Positions 11,013 through 22,585 of a stretch of 64,000 nucleotides of DNA are shown in pieces. The translations under genes were made by a program, and so were the position numbers. The notes beneath the pieces were generated by a model. The model was not told where the DNA came from. It made no database searches and saw nothing but the letters and a program-made list of their open reading frames with translations. Within the stretch, counting starts at the first letter, position 1. Each line of letters begins with the position of its first letter. The DNA comes from Neurospora tetrasperma FGSC 2508 (Eukaryota > Ascomycota > Sordariomycetes > Sordariales > Sordariaceae), in contig NW_009799103.1 in assembly GCF_000213175.1 (NCBI RefSeq), positions 3,016,904 through 3,080,903 of the forward strand, read 5' to 3'.

Positions 11013-11869
11013 ATGTCGCTCCTCCTGGCGCACTTGGAGCAAATCTCCACCTCATGCGAAAGCATCGACAGCCTTCCGTAGGTCACTTCCACAAAGTCTT
11101 GATGGCGTTTTCCTCATCATATCGCGTCTTGATTCTCTAACAGCCAGTCCACCCTTCGGACATCATCACTAGGTTTCCCCCTCCCAAAATCTTTACCAAC
11201 GCCCTCCTCTCGAACCACGACATTACGTCCTTGATTCGCGACACCGAAGCCCACGAGCGCGCCCTCTTCTCCGTCCCTCCCCCTCCCCCAAAAGCCACCA
11301 CCCAGGCGCCCGATCCACCGAAGCCTGCGAACCGACGACAAACCGTCTTCAACGTTGCCGGCGGCGAGGTCACCACAGGCCCACCAGCCAAGTCGACGCG
11401 CAGCAGCGGCCCGACGCGCCGTAACACAGCCGTGGCCGCCGTCTTGGGCGGAGATCTTCACGCACAAATAACGCGACGCAACCCTGCCGGAAGTGGAGGC
11501 GGCGAACTCGACATCGAAGTGCTACTGCGCGGTGCCGAGAAGCTCTGTACGGTGTACCCCTTGCCTGGCGCGCTGGAGAGGATACCGGCCCAGCGGCGAA
11601 AGAATGAACAGTTGATGAACACGTTGGCGTACTATGAGACCAGGGTGGCAGAGCAACAAGAGGCTTTGGACAGGTTGAACCTAGACCGTTATGCGGAAGA
11701 GGAGGAAGAAGAGGCTGGCAGAGAGAGCGCGGCTGCTGCCGACGTCATGACGGAGGAAGATCTGAGAAGGGAAGAGGAGGAGATACGCGAACTGGATCGA
11801 AGAAGGAGGGAGTTGCAAGCGAGGTTGCGAGCGACGGAGCGCGATCTCAATGGATTGATGGAGTTTTGA
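11013..11869 (+). CDS. spc34: DASH complex subunit Spc34 (outer kinetochore)
   Basis: Spc34 is a subunit of the fungal DASH/Dam1 complex, which couples kinetochores to spindle microtubules. Exon 1 is 11013-11077 and exon 2 is 11173-11869. The 95-base intron has a GTAGGT donor, a CTAAC branch near 11138 and a TAG acceptor. Splicing yields MSLLLAHLEQIS then SLPFPPPKIFTNALL, which matches the N-terminal signature of the family. The product is 253 residues. An N-terminal helical region is followed by a Pro/Thr-rich linker (about 70-120) and a conserved central segment (LLRGAEKLCTVYPLPGALERI). The C-terminus is a charged coiled coil (about 185-250, Glu/Arg-rich). Two nearer AGs at 11143 and 11148 are skipped; using them would break the PFPPPK signature. 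The gene converges on the FrnE-like gene 146 bases downstream. Confidence 0.88.
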
Positions 11870-12015
11870 GCGCAGTATCTGCTCAAGAGTTGTCCGATAC
11901 ACGCAAAAGGCTACCAAGGTTATTCGAACTACGACGAAAAGAAGACTTTGCGATACCAGATTTTCGGCTGTCATATATCATTACCCAGGGTTTGTCTTGA
12001 CCAGCCACCAAATCC

Positions 12016-12784
12016 TCAACAAGTCGGCCCATCGGACGGTCTTTCGCTAACATCCGAAGTAGCGGCCTTGACACGCAGGAACTCTTGAACAAATGTCTCG
12101 GGATCCTGCGCCCCGCTGAGTTCTGACTGTCCGTTGATGGTAAAGTTGGGAACTCCATGGATTCCCTTCCTTTGCGCCTCTGCAACCTCGCGATCAACCT
12201 CCTCGCCACCTCTATCACTGGCCAGCCAGCTCTCGACTTCCGCTCCATCCAAACCCGCGCGCTTGCCAGCAGCAATCAGCATGTCATTCGACGACACATC
12301 GCCATCTTCTTCATGATGCAACTGAAACAGGGCCGCAGCCGTCTTATTCTCAACCTCGTTGGACTTGGTTTTCGACAACTGAATCAACCGATGCGCATTG
12401 CGGGTGTTGCCGATCCTGCCGTTCAACGAAAAGTTGATGCCTTCGCCTTCGCCAATGGCCTTGAGGCGCGCGTGGACCATGGCGAGGCGTTCGGGGCTGC
12501 CCAGCTTCTTGCCGAGATATGCCTTGGGGTCGATACCGCCTGTTTTGGGCAGCGAAGGGTCGAGGTAGAAGGGGTGCCAGGTCACGGTGAAGGTGTCGTT
12601 TGCGCCGCCTGGGATGACGTCCTTGTAGAGCTTGATGGCGCGCTCGAGACGAGCTTTGCCGACGTAGCACTGGAAATTGTTTTAGTGTAAGTGATGCATG
12701 TTTGATGGGCGATGAAGCCAAGGTAGCCAGCCATACCCAAGGGCAGATGATGTCGGAGACTACTTTGATCTGAAAGTGTGTCAT
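12016..12784 (-). CDS. FrnE-like DSBA-family thioredoxin-fold protein with CPWC motif
   Basis: Thioredoxin-fold oxidoreductase of the DSBA/2-hydroxychromene-2-carboxylate isomerase group, closest to bacterial FrnE. Exon 1 is 12737-12784 and exon 2 is 12016-12669, with a 67-base intron (GTATGG donor, CAG acceptor). The product is 233 residues, the usual length. The intron interrupts the active-site motif: SDIICPW ends exon 1 and CYVGKARLERA begins exon 2, restoring C-P-W-C at residues 14-17. Later family landmarks are WHPFYLDP, the central helical insertion (NTRNAHRLIQLS) and the cis-proline loop GIHGVPNFTING near the C-terminus. No signal peptide, so probably cytosolic. The cellular substrate is unknown; polyketide-isomerase or stress roles seen in bacteria should not be assumed. 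Confidence 0.88.
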
Positions 12785-15370
12785 GTTGTTGGCTGGGAGA
12801 ATGAGTTGTCGGATCACAGATACTCGATGTTGAAGTCGGAGGATTATTGTTGGCGACTACTTCAACTCGTAGGCCTCGAGGTTATGATACTTATACTACT
12901 CAAAGAACATGTCGTGCTACCCCCTCATCCTTCCCGAAATTTGGAAGCCGGAGGGGTTGTAAAGAAGGCGAGAAATACAGGGGGCTGCTTATAAATCGAC
13001 CTCGGCTTGGAATGCCTTCGTCCCAAGCACTCTCTCCAGTCGATGGAATTCCACAAGTTATGAGACCATCTAAAATAAATGAATAACACATTGTCTCTCG
13101 TATCTTCTTCATGTACTACAAACTGTCAACATAGCCTAGTGGGGGACAAAATCCCATCTGCTCCTTAAAGCGGGGGCGTCCCAGCCGAAAGAAATCCGGG
13201 GAATGGCATCGTGGCGTTTTGGTGTGTTGTAGTGTAGGTAGGTATGTACACTACCTACAGTTAAAATAAATACATTGACAGATGATGTCGGCGTCCTTCA
13301 TCAAGGTCACACAAAAGCCATGATCGGCAAATTGCCCTCGGCACGTGTCAGGTACGGGGCTTTGATGATCTCCGCGCGGTCGGGCGAAGTGGAAGCTTGG
13401 GCCATGCTCCATTCGTTGCATTGAATTCCCAGCCTTCCGGTATACTGTCTCCTACAAGTTTTTCTTTTTCCGATCAGCTCTTTCGGGAGTTGGAAATTCT
13501 CAATTCCCAGCTGGAGGGTGAGCTGAAAGACCGGATGGAGCGAGGGAGGCCAGCCCATCCCAGCCTCGGGGAAGACTTGGAGTAGAAAAGATGAGACATC
13601 TTTACTTGTGCAGTGCCTTTTTGAAGATGGACCGTGCATTTCCAGTCTCTTTAGCCGCCTTGCTGAGTGGAGTTCAGAGTTCAGACGAAACGGCGCCAAA
13701 CTCAACACAGCGATTGCCCTGCCAAGAAAATGGAGCTTGGTCCCTCGTCGCATCCAATCCTTCGTCATCATCACTGCCACTGTCCGGACAACGGGCTCTG
13801 CCCAAGCTCCAAGTAAATAAAACCGGGAGGTTGGGGAAGACTGACGGAGACCCTTCCACTTGTCCAAGGGTGTGAGGCCGCTCAGTCCCAGCCAGTCATC
13901 ATGGTACGTATGTATCTCGACGTGCCTGACGTTGCAAGCAATACTTACGGGCTCGATACAAGCAGGTACCGACCGACCGACCGCCCAAGTGAAAAGCAGG
14001 GAATTGAATGGCTTCAGCACTTTTGTCCACTTGCGAACGAGAATCCCAAAATAGGTAGCCTGGCGAAGTGGGCTGGTGGGCTGTTTAGTTTTTGGAAGGT
14101 TAAGTTTGCAGTGAGAAGTACCTACTGTAGCGAGTGTGAACTGTGAAGACTTCCAACTGTTGCCCGGAAACCAGCCACCGCTTTTCCGCAACGAACGCGA
14201 GCGCGCTGCCTGTTGAGAGGCAGGTCACCGGTCCCACTGAGCTGCACTCTTGCACGACTTGACTTGCACAAGTCTCTCGTCTCACGCTTGTTCTCAACCC
14301 TTCGTTCCTGAGGTGCCCTCATTCACGGTCCTGAAGTCTTTTCCAAGCCAACGGGAGACTGTACGTCACCCAACACACAGCAAGACACGATCCCTCTTTT
14401 CTCGATCGTGCATCCTTTTGGCCTTCTACCACCACCAGCCTGTCTTTCTGACCTCCACCGTTTGTCCCATACTAGCAGCTACAGCCCGGGCTACATACAT
14501 TTCAAGCTGCCGTGTACCTGACCTTCACCGAAGCGGGGACCCTATACCTCTACCCTACTTAGCTTGGTTCCTTCCAAGCAGCACGGGGAGAGAAAAAAAA
14601 AAATAAACCCTTGGATTCAGGTCCGGTCGTGGTGCCTTGCAGATTCATCCTGCAGCATTGATTCACCTAGTGAGACAAGGGAAAAAAAAAAAACAAGGGA
14701 CAGAATCCAAAGGGACGAAAGGTCGAACCTTGTGCCTGGCCCCTTGCCTGTTTCTGTTTAGGTCCAGTCCGCCTGCTTTCTTGCTTTTGCATCTGGCAGG
14801 AACCTGAACACACAGTCTTCTGCGTCCCCTCCACCAACCAACCCACTGCGGTGCCTGCCAATCCATACCTACCTACATTCTCACACATACACCTACTCAA
14901 CTTGTTGCGCATTCCCGCATTCCTCAGCTACCTACGCGCCCAAACAAGCACACCAAGAGACGAGACGAAACGGATACCGACAATTCAAGACAAGGAAACA
15001 CGTGGGGAAGAAACGAAGACTTCTGGATTGCTTCGCGCATTCCAAGGACCCCATCCTACCAACTACCTACGACTTGTACCTCACCCAGCAAGTGAGGTAG
15101 ACCGCCTTCCATTCCAGCAAGCCAGACATCGTTTTACGGCGCAACCCTTCTCCAAGTCGACAACGACGAATTCGAAAAGAATCCAAACGACGTATTAGCC
15201 TTGAGGGCAATCTTGTTCCGTCGGCCATCGCGCAAAACGTCCCCAACCGTCCCTCTGGCGCAAACCTCGCGGAGGGCGGGTGTGGGTACCAGGCGCGGTA
15301 TCTAATAACGAAAGGGAAGAAGGGATTAGGGATAAAAAGTTAAACAAGGAAGCAACATACATACAACAAG
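12785..15370. other. Intergenic between divergent genes; probable long fig1 leader
   Basis: Upstream region shared by the FrnE-like gene (-) and fig1 (+). A degenerate palindrome of TAGGTA motifs lies at 13228-13260. From about 14250 to 15370 the plus strand is C/A/T-rich with ACCTACC and CACCAACC runs and A-tracts at about 14594 and 14683. This is typical of a long fungal 5' leader, and several upstream ATGs are present. The 294-codon minus-strand frame at 13307-14191 has no recognisable features and is not called. Confidence 0.5.
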
Positions 15371-16391
15371 ATGGCTAGCGGGTTCCAATTAGGGTGGTAC
15401 CGTATGTCTTCCTCTCTCCACCATCTCCCCCATCCTCAGACATGTTGTAGGCAACGGAATGAGCTAACACTATGATAATGAACTTTAGGGTGGCTACCGT
15501 TCCTGGGATATCACCACGTCTTGATGATTCTCATCATGATCACAATTATCCTATTATGTAAGGAAAATCCCGTCTATTCTCCTAAATAGAAAATCAAAAC
15601 TAACACACCGTACACAGCCCTCCTCCTAGCAGGCTGCTCGTCCTCATCACCCGTCATCCCCGATATCTTTCTATTGTCGCTCTACTACGAAAACTACCAA
15701 GCCATCCCCGACACCTCGCAGGTGCACTACGACGTCACCACCGCCATCGCCAACATTGTGGACGGCGCCCGTCTCCAGGCGCGCGTTGGCTTCTTTGGCA
15801 TCTGCGTTAATCCCGATGGCGGGTCGTGGTTGTGCAGCAACAATGCGACAACGCTAGCGAACGAGATCTCGGTTGATCAGGATCCTTTGAATCTGGTCTG
15901 GTTGGCCGCGCAGTTCAAGGATATGATTGTCTTTCCATACTTGATGTAAGAACCAAATTTCGACTGTGCTTTTGTCGCGACACGAGCAGACATGCTAACA
16001 AGGGATACAAAAACACAGCATCATCGCAATCATCTTCGCCTTCGTTTGCCTCCTCCTCCTCGCCACCTTCCCCGGCTGGCACGAAGAGGAAGACTCGGAG
16101 GGCTCCGAGCGCGAGGTCAAACCTTTCCCTTCGCGGCCTGTTAGCCAGGTCGCCCTCGTCATCATCTTTATCGCGACCATTTTTGTCTTAGTCTCGGTGC
16201 TGTGGCAGCATACGGCGTCGGTGGCAGCATCCGTCATCGCTCAGGACTTTGGCAACGGGAGCGTCATGGCCGGCGTGGGCAGCTCAGCCATGGTGTTGGG
16301 CTGGTTCAGCTTCACGCTGTTGATCATTGTCACGATTGGTTTGCTGGTCATGATATTGAGTATGAGAGTCTTGAGTGAGCTCATGGCTTAA
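15371..16391 (+). CDS. fig1: FIG1 family claudin-like membrane protein (low-affinity calcium uptake, mating/fusion)
   Basis: Fig1 proteins are four-pass plasma-membrane proteins needed for low-affinity calcium influx and membrane events during mating and cell fusion in fungi. Exons are 15371-15401, 15489-15557, 15618-15945 and 16019-16391, with donors GTATGT, GTAAGG and GTAAGA and acceptors TAG, CAG and CAG. Each junction keeps frame and gives 266 residues. Membrane segments lie at about 21-39, 138-160, 180-202 and 230-255. The first extracellular loop carries the family signature GFFGIC at 91-96 with the second cysteine at 106, i.e. the G-F/L-F/Y-G-x-C(n)-C motif related to claudins. The loop between segments 2 and 3 is short and acidic (EEEDSEGSERE). 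The tiny first exon could be mis-assigned, but it supplies a good ATG and a perfect frame. The family call is firm; calcium function is carried over from homologues. Confidence 0.9.
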
Positions 16392-16730
16392 GGCCGGTAG
16401 ATATTGGGTTTGATGAGGTTTGTCGTTGGACAAAAGGGGGAGGCGCATTTTCTTTTTCTCGTTCTTCTCATCGCACTATATGGGAGGCTGGGCAAAGGCG
16501 CTGATAGAGATCTTGTTTTTTTTTCTTGTTATGATGTTATTTTCTTGATTTCTTGCTTTCGCTTACGACGATACCTACCACCCACCACCACTGCAGCTCA
16601 CACGCACGCTCAACCACACATAAACACCATACAACGACACAACAAAACAACAATCAACCTAACGGACATAAAACGACCCGAGACGAAAGAAAGGACGATC
16701 GCAAATGGTATTTAAGGAATGGGTGGACTT

Positions 16731-16756
16731 ATGGATGGATGGATGAATGGATGGGA
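16731..16756. repeat. Tetranucleotide (ATGG)n microsatellite
   Basis: About six imperfect tandem copies of ATGG/ATGA in the presumed 3' region of fig1. Confidence 0.8.
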
Positions 16757-17739
16757 TGAACATGAAGAAGAGACGAGAGAATGAAGATATATAAACGAAC
16801 GACCGTCTATCAAACAACAAACAAATGATCAAGGAAGGGAGGGAGGAGACGAGCATGGATGGGGCTGACTGGTTTACGAAACCAACATGAATGTACTATT
16901 CCATTCATCTGGCTGTCCAACCTTATATGACTGGGGTGAATCTTCTTATTCATGGTTCAGGATACCTGGAATGACGGAACTACCTCTAGGCGGGTTGTTC
17001 ATATCACATGTATGATGCATGAAGGAAAGGAAGGAAATTGGCGGATATTTGGCTTTTTGTTGTTTTGAAAGAATGGTGGTCTTTTTCGATATGAGGTTGT
17101 TAAGGATAATCAAATGTAAAAAAAATTCGATAAGGATTTTGGTTTGGTTTAGTTTGGTCGTAGAAACATTTTTCATCGTGAAGTGGCACGGCGATGATCG
17201 ATGTTTGATCTAGTTTTATACTAATATACTAACGTTGAATGGATGATATCAATAGACTGAACTAGGTCTAGGCTTGGGATTGGACTTGGGTTTGGTCATG
17301 TTGTTAGGCTTTTAGTTATGTTTTTGGAATCTGGAAAAACCAGAGCGTAACGCTTAATTTCTGTTTTGGCTTGAAACTTCATCGGAAATTGAACTGGAGC
17401 TACCTCTAGGTACTTACTGGAAATCGCTTTGATGCAGGTTGAAATTCTTAGACTGTATTCATCCGACTCGAAATTCGGAGAGTGAGTGGTGATGTGCTAA
17501 CTAAGTGACATGTGATGGGTAAAAGTCCAAGAAAGAAAGACTTGACCTAGTGGCCTGAAACATCGTTATATCTTGTAGTTATATTATCATCATAGGTATT
17601 CGTTTGAATAAAAAGGGGTCAAGTACCTCCTAGTCAATCCATATCTTTACTGGGTGCGTGATTACCTAGACTAGGCGCAGTTAGTTGCATTGAATTTCAG
17701 CTATCTACCTATTTATGTATATTCTGATGAGCAAGGTGG

Positions 17740-17789
<50 letters not shown>
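17740..17789 (+). repeat. 50-base poly-A homopolymer
   Basis: An uninterrupted run of about 50 A follows AAGGTGG and precedes GGCTGG. It lies between two convergent genes. No target duplication or reverse-transcribed body is visible beside it, so it is recorded as a plain homopolymer and not as the tail of a retroposed sequence. Confidence 0.85.
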
Positions 17790-17792
<3 letters not shown>

Positions 17793-18005
17793 TGGAGGCA
17801 ATATGCGTCTAAACAATTCATTCCATTCTCTAGGTGGGTGAGCCCCTCCCTCCTACCTTTCAAGTTCCCAGGTAACAAACGATTCCCATCTCTTATAGCA
17901 CTTCCAATTTAAACCATACTTTTCTCTACCAATAATCTACCAATATATACATACCTATCTATCCTCCTACCACACACCTCCCTACCTAAACTATACCAAA
18001 CCCAT

Positions 18006-21000
18006 TCACTCCATCCTCACCAACCCCCACCCCTTGACCCCCTGCCCCCAACTCTCCACCACCTTTCCAACCCACTCCTCCGCCCCCTCTCTTCCACCCA
18101 CTACATCCTCCACCGCCTTCCTTACTTTTGCAGTCTCACCAGCCTCCCCTTCAGTAGTACCTTCAGCACCACCAAAAGTCCAATCCAGCATCTTATCCAA
18201 CCACCCTCCCCCGCCCAACTGCTCCTTCAGCTTCTGTATATGCCCCTTGACCTCTGTGATGGTCTTGGCCGCCATGGCATCCAACGCCTTGAGTTCCGCC
18301 AACCCGTCCTTGTGCAGCGTACTCTTACCGGAGCGATCGCGGGCCAGTTCGCGGTCGTTCCAGGCCTGGACAAAGGCGGCGCTGTGACGCATGGCCAGGG
18401 CAGTTTCGCGCACGTGCGAGAGGGTGTGCATGTCGGTGAGGGAGTAAAAGGTTTCGTCTACTCCGGTGGTGCTGTTGGTAGAAGAGGATGAGGAGGAAGA
18501 GGAGGAAGTGAAGCGGGCGCGTAGTCCCGTGAAAGCGATGCGGATGGACGAGGTGATGACGCTCATGGTCTCGGATGGATAAGGGTCAGCGCGCGTGGTG
18601 GAGAGGGCGGTGAGCACGGCTGCGGAGAGGAGGGAGATGATGGTGTAGTAGGTAGCTTCGGGTGAGGTGAGGGCGGCGGGAGTGGTGGGACGGTGGATGA
18701 AGCTGGTGAGCGAGTTGTTGAGTTGGGAGAGCGTCTCGAAGGTGTAGGCGCGCTCTTTGAGGGCCGCTTCGCTGGGCTTGTAAGGGCGGTGGTCCTTGGG
18801 CGGTTTGTGGTGGATCAGATCGAGGTATTGCTCGGAGAGGAAGGAGAGGTGAGCGCGCTCGTTCTGGCGGGAGGTTGTTAGCATTTGGGAAGAGCAAAAG
18901 CAGATGAAAGGGTTTGGAGAAAAAGTCTTACGGAAAGCTCGGGGCCGATACGAAGGAACTCCTGGATGGGAGGACCGTGGGGACTTTCGAGGTTGACGAA
19001 TGAACCGTAGTCGGTTTTGTTGAGTAGGGTAGTCGTGTCGTCGATGTTTTCTGGGAATCAAGTTAGTTTTGCTTAGGGGAAGGAGATTGAATCAAGATCA
19101 AACGTACCAGTGAGTGCCAAATCGCCAATCTCACATTCGATCTTTCCGCCAAAAGCACGAGTTGCCCGTCGTTCTTCCACAATGGACATCATGAGCGTGC
19201 AGCTTCTCCGCAGCTTGCTGTCGAACTCGGTCATCTCCAGGATACTGCTGTAGCTCCCAGAGCTAAACGCGTCCCAGATCCGCAAGGGGCAGCTGCTGTG
19301 CAGACTGTTGTTGTAGTATGAACGCAGCGGCTCCATCAATGGGCGGGTACCGGTGAACAGACCTGGCGACAAACTTGATATCCTGTCAAAGAAGAGAGGG
19401 CTGAGGGAGTCCTGGATGGTGCGCTTAACTTCCAGAGGAGTCCAGATCTGGTAGGCGTAGGAAGCGCATCCGAGGAGGAGGTAGAGTTGGGCCAGTAGGA
19501 GGCGCAGTGCGACATCACTAGGCGTAACCTTGAGCTGGGTGTCCAAGACGAGAACCGCCTGGAGGAACAGCGATGGGTTCACATCCCGCAGCGGTGCTGG
19601 AGCAACATCCGAAGTGCGAGGGTGCAAGCCAGAGAGCTTGAGGATCGAGTTGCCCATGACAAGGGCCAAGTCAATACGAGGGTCCTTGTCGAGACGGGGG
19701 ATTGCTGCCAACAGCTCCGAGTCGTCGACTATCTGCTGGTATATTTGGGCGGCCTCGGTCACCACGCTCCTCAAGCAGCTCTCGCATGGTAGAGACGTAA
19801 GGGTGGAGCACAGACGGCATTGGTATGGCTTGTCCTGCTCTTGGCCGTCCACCACGGATGGGTTATGGGAGAGTGTTTGTGTGCAAGTGGTGAGCAGGTA
19901 GCGCAGCTTGCAGATTAGTGACTTGAGAATAACCTGACTAGACTTCTCAGACTTCCATGAAAAAGGTTAGTGTTACGTTGCCATGTCAAATGATACAAAA
20001 AGGGCACTCACCTCTTCCAGCATCTTGGGCAGGACTTCCTCCATGAGTCCCTTGACCTCCTCGAAGCTGAGCTCTGCGACAAAGTCCTTGACATCGTCAA
20101 ACGCGGACAATTTGTCAAAGTAGCTGTCCAAATATAGGCCGATTTGAATAACTCTCGGGGTCACGCCTGAGTCGTTACCAGAGCTTCCTGGTACCACAGG
20201 CTGGCGGAATGCGGTGTCGAGGAGGGCGAGAGCAATGTTCTTCTTGTACATGGCGGTGTTGGTCTTGAGCGCAATGAACTCTTTGAGGATGCTTTGCACC
20301 TCGCCCAGGGCAGTCTCCTGATCCTTGGACTTGCTGGCAGCCAAGGCGAACTTCTTCCACACCTTGTAGTCGCAGACGGAAAAGGTCGGTGTCATACCAT
20401 CAAGGCCCAGTCTGAGAGCCTGACGGCAAAGGTCATAGATGCGGTCCCATTCGCCCCACGACTCATAGGCATTGAGGGCTTGGTAGAACAAGTCCTTGCG
20501 GCCCTCCTTGAGCTGGGCAAGAGGTCCCAGTTTGGGGCTCTGCATGCGGCTGATGAAGTCTTCTTTGGAGCCATGAGAGAGCATGACACGGTAGTAAAGA
20601 GAGATCTCCTCTTCTTGAAGCAGGCCTCGATCTTTCGACTCGACTTTCTCGGCCTAAAGCTGGGGTTAGGCACTTTCTGGCTGACAAAGTGTGAATGATG
20701 CAGGAGCTCTGGGCGCGACATACGTTTTCAGTGATATCAGCCGCCCTCTCAAGCTGCTTAACCACAAGAAGGCTATATACCTTTTTGCTGGCCTCACTGC
20801 ACTGGGGGCTAACCTGGACATGTCAGCTGTGGGTACTGGTCCCTCAGGGCATAGCATAGCGAAGACTCACTGAAAGAAGGTAGGTGAGAGTAATGCTCCA
20901 GAACATGTATTGGCGGTCTCCCGAGTTGGCAAAGGCCTTGTCCAGCGTCGTGGCAATCTGCTGAGCGCTCACGAGATCCCAATACTCCAGGCATGACTGA

Positions 21001-21443
21001 AGACATTTCACGGCAAACTTGCTCTTAGGGTTCGCTTTCACCCAGCGGGCTCTGAGGGGACCCAGCGTCTCGGCATACTCGGTGTCGTAGAGATAGTCTC
21101 GCGCAGCCCACTCCAGCAGTTCAAGAGTGTCATAGTCGGGAACAGCCTTGGACTTGACGAGCTCGTCGATGGCGATCAGTGCCGTACACCTTTCACTGGT
21201 GCCATCGAGCTGTGACTCGGCGGCGATTCTGATAGCCTAATGAGAAGTAGTGAGTGACTGGGCTGATGAGTAGTGTGAGGCAGTTCATGAAGAGTCTACC
21301 TCGTAGTAAGGGTCCTTGAGAGTTTTGAAGCGCTTGTCGGCCAAACGAATGACGGTGTTCCAGTTGCTGTCAGTGAAGGCGGTCTGTAACTGGACGTCGA
21401 CGCTGTTTTTGAGGGCTGGGCGCCCATATCGTCCATAAGACAT
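18006..21443 (-). CDS. mdm20: NatB N-terminal acetyltransferase auxiliary subunit Mdm20/Naa25
   Basis: Mdm20/Naa25 is the non-catalytic, ribosome-anchoring partner of Nat3/Naa20. The NatB complex acetylates proteins starting Met-Asp/Glu/Asn/Gln, including tropomyosin and actin. Seven exons: 21300-21443, 20871-21236, 20724-20813, 20012-20653, 19108-19951, 18932-19050 and 18006-18863. All six introns are short (57-69 bases), with GT donors (GTAGAC, GTGAGT, GTATGT, GTGAGT, GTACGT, GTAAGA) and AG acceptors, and frame is kept throughout. The product is 1020 residues, normal for fungal Mdm20. The N-terminal half is TPR-like helical repeat (NWNTVIRLADKRFKTLKD; YMFWSITLTYLLS). The middle has the conserved CRLCSTLTSLPCESC region and ALVLDTQLKV-type helices. 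The C-terminal ~280 residues include a poly-Ser stretch and end in a helical, Gly-rich tail. The start MSYGRYGRP is chosen over an upstream in-frame ATG at 21509 that adds 22 atypical residues. Confidence 0.9.
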
Positions 21444-22215
21444 TGTTGATGTTTGCTCAGGTTGCTTGTTTGTCCGATCTCGGCGTTGGATAAAAAAATT
21501 GTTGACCAAAGAGAGAAAGGAGATTGGAAAGAAGGATCATAAAAAGAATGCTACCGTAGGCCACAGATTCGACCGGGTTGCACTGCACTTTTGTTGTTGA
21601 CTTGGTGAGTTTGTCGATTCAGAAGGTTTTAAAGGTTGAGCTTGGCGTTGCCTTGAATGTGAGTGGCTCGTGCGACAGAGCGGACGTGGTGCCTACCTAC
21701 TGTACCCTCCTATGTACTATACAAGTAGAAGTACCTGATGTACAGTGATCGATCGAGACCGGGGACCCCGCCGTGACCGAGCTGAGTGGCTCGGGCCTCA
21801 CCGTCAATATATATAGATATGTAGATATCATATATACTTGACCATCTTCACTTCGGCTTGCTTAGTTGATGTTTTACTTGACCATTTCTTTTGCCCCCTT
21901 TCTACGGTCACCATATCACCCATTTTTTTCTCTATTCCCTCCCTGTCCTCGTTTGATGAACGATCAAACAGGTACTCCGCGTCTTCCGTAACCTAAACGC
22001 CTACCCATGCAAGTGCTTTACAAAGACTATTTATACAAACGCAAAAAGCAATGTTGCCCACGTTGATCTTCCTCCTGCTGCTCAGATTTCTTTTTCTTCC
22101 TTCTAGCCGTGGCTTCTCATATTATATCCTCCCATCAAAAAAGTCCGGTTGTTCAGAAGAGCGCACCCGCCTTCCTCTTCTGTTCCCGCCTCCTTTCGAT
22201 CTGTATCCCCAGTCG
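21444..22215. other. Intergenic: mdm20 promoter side, cox23 3' side
   Basis: Presumed mdm20 promoter. Contains TACCTACTGTACC-type motifs at 21695-21735 and an AT-rich ATATATAGATATGTAGATATCATATATA stretch around 21806-21838 (shown here only by location and character). No gene seen. Confidence 0.6.
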
Positions 22216-22585
22216 TCAACCCGTTAGCATCGATATCTTGTACTTTTTCACCTCCCAATCCCGCAGCGGAGAACTACTAACCCATTGCTTCTTGCATTCC
22301 CTGTACGCCTCAAAGTAGTCCGAGCACATGGTTCGGTCTCCTTGGTTGCGGTGCAGACACCGTATACTCCGCTGAGCGGCCTCCTGGCACGGATCAAGGT
22401 ATTCGCTTCGGCTCTTTCTGTACGTATCCAACTTCGCGGTCAGCCATTCTATCCTTTCTTCTTCTTCTCTCTCTGAGACAGTCCGCGGTCATGCCGTGTG
22501 GTAGAGAGACCAGCACATACCCTTCAAACTTGGCCCTGGTCTCCTCGTTCCATGGCTCCTTGTTTTCACTGCCAGCTTGCGCCAT
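22216..22585 (-). CDS. cox23: Cox23, twin CX9C mitochondrial protein
   Basis: Cox23 is an intermembrane-space protein imported by the Mia40 disulphide relay and needed for cytochrome c oxidase assembly. Exon 1 is 22521-22585 and exon 2 is 22216-22417, with a 103-base intron (donor GTATGT, acceptor CAG). The product is 88 residues. Splicing joins RAKFEG to [10 protein letters not shown], the stretch conserved in Cox23/CHCHD7. The CHCH fold is explicit: C32-x9-C42 and C53-x9-C63. There is no cleavable presequence, as expected for a Mia40 substrate. The intact reading across the junction and the exact cysteine spacing make this firm even though the gene is small. Confidence 0.93.

Larger units (their letters stand above)
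16392..18005. other. Intergenic between convergent genes
   Basis: 3' regions of fig1 and mdm20, which point towards each other. Contains an ATGG/ATGA repeat at 16731-16756 and a 50-base poly-A run at 17740-17789. The rest is AT-rich with no open frame worth calling. Confidence 0.6.

Noticed and set aside
13307-14191. 294-codon minus-strand frame upstream of fig1
   Set aside because: No recognisable motif, an odd mix rich in Trp, His, Cys and Arg, and in a region that reads as promoter DNA. Could be revisited if transcribed.
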